Positions 57,501 to 64,000 of a stretch of 64,000 bases of DNA are shown one piece after another (position 1 is the first letter of the stretch; every line of letters begins with the position of its first letter). The position numbers and the translations under genes are program-made. A model generated the notes under the pieces. It was not told the DNA's origin. It ran no database searches and saw nothing but the letters and a program-made list of their open reading frames with translations. The stretch spans positions 1 through 64,000 of the forward strand of contig JAUIKS010000026.1 of assembly GCA_030430565.1 (NCBI GenBank). The letters are read 5' to 3'. The DNA comes from Polyangia bacterium. GTDB taxonomy: Bacteria > Myxococcota_A > Polyangia > Nannocystales > Nannocystaceae.

Positions 57501-58985
57501 ATGGTTCGACACCAGCGCGACAGCACGACCCTCGATCGGGGGCTCTTGATTTTGGCGGCGGGCGCCGCCCTGACGCTCGCCTGCGGCGACGACAGCGGGC
57601 GCGGGGACTCCGACGCCTCGACCGCGAGCGCGAGCGACACGAACGCCGGATCCACGACCGCCGGCGGCGGCAGCGAAACCGGCAGCGACACCGGCAGCTC
57701 GCAGAGCGGCTCCGACACCAACGCGACGAGCACCTCGAGCACCGGCGGGACCGACGCGAGCACCGGCGCGGGCACGGACGACCCCGGCACGACCACGAGC
57801 TCGTCCGCCACCGGCACGACGACCCAGGGCGTCGAGAGCGAGACGGACACCGACTCCGACACGGACACCGACACCGACACGGGCGAGGGCTGCAACGGCG
57901 GCGGCGGCGGGAACCTCGACTTCAGCTACATCTGGGTCGCCAACTCGGCCGAGGGCACCGCGTCGAAGATCAACACGGTCAACATGATCGAGGAGGGCCG
58001 CTACATCGTGCGCCCGGACTCGGCCGGCAACCCCTCGCGGACCTCGGTCAACCTGCGCGGCGACGTGGCCGTGGCCAACCGCGCCGGCGGCGTCAGCAAG
58101 ATCGCGGCGCGCGTCGAGGACTGCGTCGACCTCAACAACAACGGCGTCATCGACTCCTCCACCGGCAAATTCGACGTCCGGCCGTGGGGCGTCGAGGAGT
58201 GCGTCGTCTGGCACGCCCCGCTCGAGCAGTTCAACGTCATGCGCCCGATGGCCTGGTCCGCCGGCGAGCTCAACGAGCAGACCTGCGAGTACGAGGGGCA
58301 GCTCGCGTGGACCACGGGCGCGGTCGCCAACGTCAACGGCTCCGTCGTGGTCCTGGCGCTCGACGGCGACACCGGCGAGATCGTCAACCAGATCCCCGTG
58401 CCCGAGCTCGCGGTCACCTGGGCCGGCCCCTACGGCGGGGCGGTCGACGCCAACAACGACTTCTGGTTCCACTCCCGCGACGCGGCCCCCTACCCGCTCG
58501 TCCACGTCGACGCCGAGACCCTCGAGTACACCATCCACAACGTCCCCGCGCCCGTGAACCCCTACGGGATCACCGTCGACACCAGCGGGCGCGTGTGGCT
58601 GGCGGGCTACATGGGCGCGATCGGGCGGTTTAACCCGGCGGATCAGAGCTGGGCGACCGCCCCCTACACAGGCCTCGGGATCCAGGAGGACGCCGCCGGG
58701 CGCATGTGGATCGCGAAGTACCCGTGGCAGGCGACCGGCGCGTGGGGCCTCGACGTCGAGACCATGGAGCTCATCGGCGAGATCGATCTCACCGGCACCG
58801 CGGTCAGCTCGCGCGGCATCAGCATCGACTTCGAGGGCAACGTCTGGGTCGTCGAGGACGGCTCCCGCGCGTTCCGGGTCGACATCGACAACAACAACCA
58901 ATGGGAGGTCTACGAGGGCCTCACGGGCGCGTACACCTACAGCGACATGACCGGCTGGGGCCTCAAGAACATCATCCCCGAGTAA
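57501..58985 (+). CDS. Propeller-type lipoprotein with long Ser/Thr/Asp linker, 494 aa
   Basis: GGAG lies about 8 nt before the ATG. Signal sequence ends LTLAC (Cys28), then about 105 residues of Ser, Thr, Gly, Asp and Glu (including a DTDSDTDTDTDTG run encoded by GACACC repeats at 57841-57882). From about residue 140 there is an NHL/Vgb-like propeller: SYIWVANSAEGTASKI, GVIDSSTGKFDVRPWG, GTVDTSGRVWLAGYMG-like and DVETMELIGEIDL blades, ending GLKNIIPE. Surface-exposed and unassigned. It is one of three lipoproteins here with this linker style. Confidence 0.8.
   Translation: MVRHQRDSTTLDRGLLILAAGAALTLACGDDSGRGDSDASTASASDTNAGSTTAGGGSETGSDTGSSQSGSDTNATSTSSTGGTDASTGAGTDDPGTTTSSSATGTTTQGVESETDTDSDTDTDTDTGEGCNGGGGGNLDFSYIWVANSAEGTASKINTVNMIEEGRYIVRPDSAGNPSRTSVNLRGDVAVANRAGGVSKIAARVEDCVDLNNNGVIDSSTGKFDVRPWGVEECVVWHAPLEQFNVMRPMAWSAGELNEQTCEYEGQLAWTTGAVANVNGSVVVLALDGDTGEIVNQIPVPELAVTWAGPYGGAVDANNDFWFHSRDAAPYPLVHVDAETLEYTIHNVPAPVNPYGITVDTSGRVWLAGYMGAIGRFNPADQSWATAPYTGLGIQEDAAGRMWIAKYPWQATGAWGLDVETMELIGEIDLTGTAVSSRGISIDFEGNVWVVEDGSRAFRVDIDNNNQWEVYEGLTGAYTYSDMTGWGLKNIIPE
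57841..57882 (+). repeat. GACACC-type hexamer repeat in a lipoprotein linker
   Basis: Repeats of GACACC/GACACG encode Asp-Thr dipeptides. Copy changes would keep the frame. Confidence 0.75.
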
Positions 58986-59054
58986 CCCGCGCCCGCGCGC
59001 CCGCGCCCGCGCCCGCCCGCGAAACACGGTAGGGTAGCGGCCTCGGGCACCTCC

Positions 59055-59513
59055 GTGAGTCAGCGTCAGAGTCAGAGTCAGCAGCGCTCGCTCGCGCGGC
59101 GGTTCACCGCGATCTTCGACTGGCGCTCGGCGCTGATCGGCGCGGCGCTGATGGGCACGATCGTCGCGCTCATCAACCTCCGTCACGGGCTCGCGCCCGC
59201 GCTCGTCGCCGCCTCGAAACAGGCCGCCTACACGCTGTTCATCGCCGGCCTCGTGCTGCGGCTGTGCGAGCGCCTCGCGATCACCTACGCCGAGCGCTGG
59301 TGGGGCGTCGCGCTCGCGACGATCGCGCCCACGATCGTGACGATTGGCGCGACCACGATCCTCCACCACCTCCGCGGCACGCCCGAGCCGTGGGCCTCGG
59401 TGATCCCGACCGCCGTGATGGGCCCGCCCTCGTTCTTGATGTGGGCTCGGCGCGCCCAACGGCGGCGCGCGCCCGCGGGCGAGCGCGACGTCGACGCAGG
59501 AGAGTCGCCATGA
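59055..59513 (+). CDS. Membrane protein overlapping the sulfotransferase gene, 152 aa
   Basis: GTG start followed by SQRQSQSQQRS and three or four hydrophobic helices (SALIGAALMGTIVALINLRHG, AAYTLFIAGLVLRLC, WWGVALATIAPTIVTIGATT, and a last one to MWARR). The stop TGA overlaps the ATG of the sulfotransferase by 4 bp, so the two are translated together. Unrecognised; could serve as a membrane partner or lipid carrier for the enzyme. Confidence 0.72.
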   Translation: MSQRQSQSQQRSLARRFTAIFDWRSALIGAALMGTIVALINLRHGLAPALVAASKQAAYTLFIAGLVLRLCERLAITYAERWWGVALATIAPTIVTIGATTILHHLRGTPEPWASVIPTAVMGPPSFLMWARRAQRRRAPAGERDVDAGESP

Positions 59514-60691
59514 ACAACTCCTCCCAACTCCCGCTCTCCCTCCAGCTCCTCGCCGGCGGCCTCGCCAGCCACGCGCGGGTGCTTCGTCACGGCAGCGCCG
59601 CGCAGCGCCGCGTGACGCTGCACTGCCTGAAGCTGCTCGCGCGCGTGAGCCTGGTCAACCTGGTCTCGCGCTCGTTCGCGGGCCTCGACCACGTGCTCTA
59701 CCCCGGCTTCAAGCGGGTGCGCCCGACGGCGCCGGTGTTCGTGGTCGCGCCCGCGCGCAGCGGCACGACCCTGCTGTACAACCTGCTCGCCAGCGATCCT
59801 CAGTTTGTCGGCGCCCTGCTGTACCGGTCGTTGTTCCCCGCGCTCTCGTTTCGCCGCGCGATCCGAGCGCTCGGCGCGAGGCTCGGCGAGGAGCGCTCCC
59901 AAGAGATCCTCGCGAAGATGCACCGCGACCTCGAGCAGGCGGACAGCGTGCACCGGACGCGCGTCAACGAGCTCGAGGAGGACGGCCCGTTCTTCGAGCA
60001 GCGCCTCGCGTCGCCCTTCTCGATGCGCTTCTTCCCCTACTGGTCCGGCATGCAGCGGCGCGCGCAGCTCGACGACTGCGCCCCGGCGGCCCGGCGCGGC
60101 GTGCTCAAGGGCTACTACGCGATGGTCCAGCGTGTCCTCTACGACAGCCCCGAGCGCACGTACCTGGCCAAGGCCGTGTGCTCCGCCGGGCGGATCGCGT
60201 CGCTGCTCGAGCTGTTCCCCGACGCGCGGATGATCCACATCGTCCGCCACCCGTTCAAGGTCATCCCCTCCGCGCTGCACATGCACTGGGTGATGAGCAA
60301 CATCGGCGTCGCGCCGTCGAAGCGCCCCGACCTCTACTCGAGCGTGTTCACCCACGAGTACTTCGAAGGGCTCCTGTTCAACTACCAGCGGCTGCTCGAG
60401 TGGGAGCGGCGGCTGCCGCCCGCGCGCTGGTTGACGCTGCGCTTCGAAGGGCTGATCGCCGATCCGCGGGGGACCGTCGATCAGGTCTATCAGCACTTCG
60501 GGATCGAGCGCGGCGCCGCGGCCGAGCGCGCGATCGCGGCGGCCTGCGCCCGCGCGTCGCGGCATCGCGCGCGCAGCAAGCCGCCGACGCTCGCGCAGTT
60601 CGGCCTCTCCCGCGCGTACATCCGCGCCCGGCTGCGCGACGTGTTTGAGGCCTACGAGCTCGATCCGGTCCTCGGCGGCGATCAAGAGTGA
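59510..60691 (+). CDS. Sulfotransferase-like protein, 393 aa
   Basis: ATG after AGGAG, overlapping the previous stop. The 5'-PSB loop APARSGTTLLYNLLASD (about residue 80) binds the 5'-phosphosulfate of PAPS, and a 3'-phosphate site is RMIHIVRHPFKVIPSALHMHW (about 240-260). This is the classic layout of bacterial and eukaryotic sulfotransferases. The central insertion with FFPYWSGMQRRAQLDD and the C-terminal helix hairpin are typical of the large bacterial group (Sulfotransfer_3-like). The acceptor is unknown; the membrane partner upstream suggests a lipid or exported glycan. PAPS synthesis genes are not in the window. Confidence 0.88.
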   Translation: MNNSSQLPLSLQLLAGGLASHARVLRHGSAAQRRVTLHCLKLLARVSLVNLVSRSFAGLDHVLYPGFKRVRPTAPVFVVAPARSGTTLLYNLLASDPQFVGALLYRSLFPALSFRRAIRALGARLGEERSQEILAKMHRDLEQADSVHRTRVNELEEDGPFFEQRLASPFSMRFFPYWSGMQRRAQLDDCAPAARRGVLKGYYAMVQRVLYDSPERTYLAKAVCSAGRIASLLELFPDARMIHIVRHPFKVIPSALHMHWVMSNIGVAPSKRPDLYSSVFTHEYFEGLLFNYQRLLEWERRLPPARWLTLRFEGLIADPRGTVDQVYQHFGIERGAAAERAIAAACARASRHRARSKPPTLAQFGLSRAYIRARLRDVFEAYELDPVLGGDQE

Positions 60692-60721
60692 ACCGCCGCG
60701 TCGACGCTCGTTGTGGGCTGG

Positions 60722-60727
60722 TAGCGT
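60722..60727 (+). promoter_or_regulatory. Candidate -10 (TAGCGT) of a leaderless methyltransferase gene
   Basis: TAGCGT, 7 nt, then ATG at 60735, no Shine-Dalgarno; matches the recurring geometry. Confidence 0.45.
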
Positions 60728-60734
60728 CGGGCGC

Positions 60735-61373
60735 ATGACGGAGACGCACGATGACGGCATGGACGCCGCGTTCTGGAACGACGCCTACAAGCAAGACCCG
60801 GCGAGCACGATCGTGCCGGACCGCGTGCTCGCGGACGCGATCGCCGAGGCCGGGCTGAACCCGGGGCGCGCGCTCGACCTCGGCTGCGGCACCGGCGAGG
60901 TCGCGCTCGCGCTCGCGCGCGCCGGGTGGACGGTCGTCGGCGTCGACTGGGCCGAGGAGGCGGTTCGCCTGGCGAGCGCCGCGGCCGCGCGCGAGGGGCT
61001 CACGGCCCGCTTCGTCGTCGGCGACACCACGACCTGGCGGGCCCAGGACCAGTACGACCTGGTCGTGAGTTCATTCGCGCTCCCGAGCGGTGTCGGCCGC
61101 GCCGTGCTCGAGACGGCGTCCGCCGCGCTGCGCCCGGGCGGCACGCTGATGGTCGTCGAGTGGGATCGCGCGATGGCGCGTCAATGGACGTGTTTTAAGC
61201 CAGAGGAGCTGGTCACCACTGACCAGCTGCTCGAGTGGCTGCCCGCGCTGCAGCCGGTCCGCGCGGAGGTTCGGGTGATCACGGGGATGTTCACGGACCC
61301 GGCGGACCCGCGGCGCACGCCCAGCGGCGAGGTCCAGGTCGCCTTCGTCGAGGCGCGCCGCCCCGCGTCGTGA
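60735..61373 (+). CDS. Class I SAM-dependent methyltransferase, 212 aa
   Basis: Rossmann-type methyltransferase with motif I ALDLGCGTGEVALALA (about residue 46), motif II VVGVDWAEEAVRLA, motif III VVGDTTTW and motif post-I LVVSSFALPSG. 212 residues is ordinary for the small tellurite-resistance or Ubi-type group (Methyltransf_11/25). Substrate not predictable. The ATG is preferred because of the TAGCGT hexamer; upstream codons read into the sulfotransferase end. Its 3' 303 bp are also open on the other strand, where the cytochrome-like gene ends. Confidence 0.87.
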   Translation: MTETHDDGMDAAFWNDAYKQDPASTIVPDRVLADAIAEAGLNPGRALDLGCGTGEVALALARAGWTVVGVDWAEEAVRLASAAAAREGLTARFVVGDTTTWRAQDQYDLVVSSFALPSGVGRAVLETASAALRPGGTLMVVEWDRAMARQWTCFKPEELVTTDQLLEWLPALQPVRAEVRVITGMFTDPADPRRTPSGEVQVAFVEARRPAS

Positions 61374-63458
61374 CGACTCCCAGCGCAGCGTCACGCCCGC
61401 GTCGTCACAGGTGTACGAAGGGACAGCATCAACCGCGCCCGGCGTCGCGTCGGGCAGCGCGGCCAGCAGCGCCGGGATCCGCCGCTCGCACAGCGCCCGC
61501 GCGCGGTCGGCCGGGAGCGCGAGGCGGGGCGTCTCGTCCTGCGTCTCGGGGTACAGCCCGGCGATCATGAAGTCCGGCGTCGAGAGCAGGACGCCGACGA
61601 CCTGGCGCGCCGCCTGCTCGGCCTGCGCGCGCGCGAGCTCGCCCACGGGCGTCTCCCAGGCCAGCTGCACGAGCTGTTCGAACAGCGCGCGCTCGTCGGC
61701 GTCGACCCGCGGCGCGCACAGCAGGCGGTCCGACACGGCGATCACGAGCTCGCCCAGCGTCGCGTCGGGCTGCGCGTAGGCGTGATCGAGCAGCGCGTCG
61801 ATGAAGTCGCCGGACTCCGACGCCTGCTCGAGCGCCGCGTAGCGGGGGCCCGAGAAGCTCGGCGCGCTCCCGCTGGAGATCCGCGACTCCCACATCAGCA
61901 GCGCGCCCCAGTCGAGCCCGCGGTGCCCGGGTTCCTCCTCGGACATCCGCAGCCCGAGGCCGCGCAGCAGCGCCTCGTCCTCCCACGTGTAGGGGTGCGG
62001 GAAGCGGTTTGGCGTGGCCCAGTCGAGCGCGTGGCTCGCCCGGTCGAGCAGCGCGAGCGGGTGCGGGTTGTGCAGCGCGTCTCCGAGCCCGTTGCCCGGC
62101 CGCTCCGGGTCACGCTCGGGCGCGTAGGGGTCGAAGAGCGCCGCGAGCGGCGTCGCCTCGAGCTCCGGGCAGGCGTCCGGCGTCGCTTGGTTCAGCGCCG
62201 GGTGCACGACCAGCTCGACCGCGAGCGCGCGCGCGGAGAAGCCCGAGGACACGAAGCGGTCGGTGAGCTCGAGCAGCGCGCGCTGCTGGCCCTCGTTGCG
62301 CGGGAAGCCGTGAGCCATGGTCAGGCGCGCCCCCGCCATCGCCGCCCACGCGCTGTCGACCAGGCGCATCGCGACCATCGTGGCGAGCGCCGCGGCCGGA
62401 TCGACCGGCTCCGCCGCGTCCGCGCCCAGCGGCCCCTCGGCGCGCAGCCGCTCGAGGCCGTCCTGCAGCCGCTCCTCGACGTCGAGCGCGGTCGCGCCCG
62501 GCGGCAGCGGGCCCGCGAGGTAGGGCGGCACGCCGAGCAGGTCCCCCGCGTAGCCCGGCGTGAGCGCGCCGCAGTCCTCCGCGCCCCAGGGCGCGAGCGA
62601 GCCCGCCCCGGCGAAGCCCGCGTAGCGGAACGCCGCGTGGAGCTCTTCCTCCGCGCGCCCGCTGCTGTCCCCGTAGACAGCTCGCTCGAGCAGGGCCGGG
62701 TGCGGCCAGAAGCGATCCTCATCGGGATCCGCCGCGTCGGTCACCGAGCCCTCCCCGTTGTGACACGCCAGGCACTCGCCGCGGCGGCCGAGGTACACGG
62801 CCTCGAAGCTGCGTCCGAAGTTGGTCCGGCGCGCGCGCTCCAGCGCCTCGGGCGTGACGTTGTTGCCCTGCACCGGCGCGATCATCCGCGTCAGCAGCCG
62901 CGCGCGGATCACCGGCGTCAAGTCGTCGAGCCGCAGGCTGCTCTCGATCAGGTCCCCCAGGCCCCAGGGCTCCGAGAATGGCTCGTGCGGCGCGTGGTCA
63001 CGGACGTGCCGGGCGAGCGCCTCGTCGTCCGCGCTCGCGCGCCGGGGCGCGTGACACATCGGCATCGCCCGCCCGCCGTCACGCGGCAGCTCGAGCAGCT
63101 CCTCGACGAGCACGCCCCAGCGCCGCAAAAACCGAGGATCCTCCGTCAATCCGAGCGCGAGCGCCCGGCGCCCGTCGAGGCCCGCCGCGTCGAGCTGCGC
63201 GACGTACGAGGCCAACAGCCGCGTCTCGCGAACGCCTCGCGGCGCGCGCCCCTGCAGCCGCAGCAGCGCCCGATGCACGAAGGCCTCGTCGCTGGCGAGG
63301 CAGCCTTGATCCTCCGGGTCTTCGGCCTCGTCCTCGTCCGCGCTCTCGCCGGTCTCGACGTCCTCACCCTCCGTCGCGTGGTCGCCGGGCTCGACGGCGC
63401 AGCCCGCCGCGGCCGCGGCAGCCAGCGCGAGCGCGAGCGTGACGCCTGCCCGGGTCAC
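61071..63458 (-). CDS. Cytochrome-like lipoprotein (DUF1549-related), 795 aa
   Basis: GTG start overlapping the upstream stop by 4 bp. Signal sequence with lipobox AAAAAGC (Cys20), acidic linker, then a large helical protein with one CxxCH (CLACHNGEG, about residue 230) and FGRSFEAVYLGRRGE before it. Layout parallels DUF1549/DUF1553 partners of DUF1501 proteins, which is its neighbour here, though I cannot align it with confidence. Residues after about 690 (past SYTCDDAGVTLRWESS) are antisense to the methyltransferase and Arg-rich, so the true C-terminus may be earlier or a frameshift or lost stop is present; this part is doubtful. Confidence 0.7.
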   Translation of the reverse strand: MTRAGVTLALALAAAAAAGCAVEPGDHATEGEDVETGESADEDEAEDPEDQGCLASDEAFVHRALLRLQGRAPRGVRETRLLASYVAQLDAAGLDGRRALALGLTEDPRFLRRWGVLVEELLELPRDGGRAMPMCHAPRRASADDEALARHVRDHAPHEPFSEPWGLGDLIESSLRLDDLTPVIRARLLTRMIAPVQGNNVTPEALERARRTNFGRSFEAVYLGRRGECLACHNGEGSVTDAADPDEDRFWPHPALLERAVYGDSSGRAEEELHAAFRYAGFAGAGSLAPWGAEDCGALTPGYAGDLLGVPPYLAGPLPPGATALDVEERLQDGLERLRAEGPLGADAAEPVDPAAALATMVAMRLVDSAWAAMAGARLTMAHGFPRNEGQQRALLELTDRFVSSGFSARALAVELVVHPALNQATPDACPELEATPLAALFDPYAPERDPERPGNGLGDALHNPHPLALLDRASHALDWATPNRFPHPYTWEDEALLRGLGLRMSEEEPGHRGLDWGALLMWESRISSGSAPSFSGPRYAALEQASESGDFIDALLDHAYAQPDATLGELVIAVSDRLLCAPRVDADERALFEQLVQLAWETPVGELARAQAEQAARQVVGVLLSTPDFMIAGLYPETQDETPRLALPADRARALCERRIPALLAALPDATPGAVDAVPSYTCDDAGVTLRWESSRRGAARLDEGDLDLAAGRAPRVRRVREHPRDHPNLRADRLQRGQPLEQLVSGDQLLWLKTRPLTRHRAIPLDDHQRAARAQRGGRRLEHGAADTARERE

Positions 63459-64000
63459 GCGCCCCCCGTCACGCCGAACAGCGCCTGCGCGAGCCAGGCG
63501 CGGGCCCCGTCCTCGTCCTTCGCCGCGCGCACGCTGCTGACCCCGAAGCCGTCGACCGTCAGCGGGTCGATCCCCAGCGCCAGCAGCAGCCCCATGCGCA
63601 GCTCGGCCGGGCTCACGTACTCCGTCGCCCGCCCGCTCGCCTCGTCGATCGCGCCGCGCACCCCCGCCGCGGCCGCCGTGATCGGCCCGCCGATCAACAC
63701 GGAGACATGTCCGTAGGACCAGTGACCCAGGCCCGCGCGGTGATCCTCGACCCACGGCGTGCGCCCGAACTCGCTCGTGATCGCGATCAGCGTGTCGTCG
63801 AGCTCGAGCTTCTCGGGGTCCCCCTCGCCCGGCGCGTTGATCCGCTCGGCGAGCGCCGCGAGCGTGTGCGGGTAGCTGCGCGAGGCGTGCTCGAGGTGCT
63901 TCGAGTGTGAGTCGTGCCCGCCGTCCACCGTCGGCCGCAGGCCCCCGTCGATCCACAGGGCGTAGCGCGCGGCCTGCTCTTTGGGTCGGGTGAGCAGGTG
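63455..64000 (-). CDS. DUF1501-like protein, C-terminal part, 5' end beyond the window
   Basis: The frame continues past base 64000, so only the last 181 codons are seen. It contains DGGHDSHSKHLEHA, TLIAITSEFGRTPWVEDHRAG and HWSYGHVSVLIGGPI, the same Gly-Glu-Phe-Gly-Arg-Thr-Pro and His patterns as in the DUF1501 gene at 52991. The C-terminal part (ELRMGLLLALGIDPLTVDGFG) also resembles it. It is therefore a second DUF1501 locus followed by a CxxCH protein. The stop is inside the next gene's start. Only the fold end is visible, so no more can be said about its metal residues. Confidence 0.85.
   Translation of the reverse strand, partial: HLLTRPKEQAARYALWIDGGLRPTVDGGHDSHSKHLEHASRSYPHTLAALAERINAPGEGDPEKLELDDTLIAITSEFGRTPWVEDHRAGLGHWSYGHVSVLIGGPITAAAAGVRGAIDEASGRATEYVSPAELRMGLLLALGIDPLTVDGFGVSSVRAAKDEDGARAWLAQALFGVTGGA

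Noticed and set aside
58986..59030. CCCGCG-rich stretch after the propeller lipoprotein as a repeat element
   Set aside because: Short low-complexity sequence typical of GC-rich spacers.
1..64000. CRISPR arrays, tRNA, rRNA or insertion sequences
   Set aside because: No spaced identical repeats, no cloverleaf or rRNA-like stretches, and no transposase were seen.

Overview
The window is chromosomal DNA from a very GC-rich bacterium and looks myxobacterial, most likely of the Nannocystineae type (Nannocystis, Enhygromyxa, Plesiocystis relatives). This rests on a pfa2/pfa3-type polyunsaturated fatty acid (PUFA) synthase, a Hanks-type Ser/Thr kinase, several lipoproteins with long Ser/Thr/Asp-rich linkers, an OmpA protein with thrombospondin-3-like repeats, and DUF1549/DUF1501 pairs. 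The taxonomic call is inference from gene content. I saw no tRNA, rRNA, CRISPR array, insertion sequence or phage gene. Because of the base composition nearly every gene has long shadow ORFs on the other strand or in other frames; these were left out.

Layout. 1-11.5 kb: the 3' part of pfa2 (ACP, KR, DH) and a complete 2902-residue pfa3 (KS, CLF, AT, two double-hotdog FabA-like DH units, a PKS-type DH-like region, PlsC acyltransferase). 11.5-19.4 kb (plus strand): a BlaI/MecI repressor with a likely operator, a short membrane ORF that may be a vestigial sensor, a membrane Ser/Thr kinase, an exported RidA-like protein, a short-chain dehydrogenase, a PAS-PAS-STAS regulator and a SulP anion transporter. 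19.4-24.0 kb (minus): an unrecognised multi-pass membrane protein, an OmpA-family protein and a MopE-motif lipoprotein. 24.6-37.0 kb (plus): TerB-like protein, two-domain rhodanese lipoprotein, 2Fe-2S ferredoxin, then a very large tamB-tamA-like pair for outer-membrane assembly. 37.0-42.5 kb (minus): an L,D-transpeptidase followed by a caspase-like/alpha-beta hydrolase fusion of 1223 residues. 42.6-48.4 kb: envelope proteins, an endonuclease/exonuclease/phosphatase lipoprotein and a secreted beta-propeller. 48.4-53.0 kb: a solitary Eco57I/PglX-like DNA methylase and a patch of small genes (two Cys-rich proteins, a coiled coil, a 2H phosphoesterase). 53-64 kb: two separate DUF1501-plus-cytochrome-like (DUF1549-type) loci flanking membrane proteins, a lipoprotein beta-propeller, a sulfotransferase and a methyltransferase.

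How the parts fit. The left edge makes long-chain PUFA, and the terminal acyltransferase of Pfa3 probably places the product on lysophospholipid. Much of the rest is envelope biology: Omp85/TamB transport, OmpA-peptidoglycan anchoring, L,D-crosslinking, lipoproteins and barrels. The least described items are the caspase/hydrolase fusion, the oversized TamB-TamA pair, the exported RidA-like protein lacking the usual Arg, and the paired DUF1501 loci. Several genes have a TANNNT hexamer 7-9 nt before the start codon and no Shine-Dalgarno, suggesting leaderless transcripts. Several clean inverted repeats look like operators.
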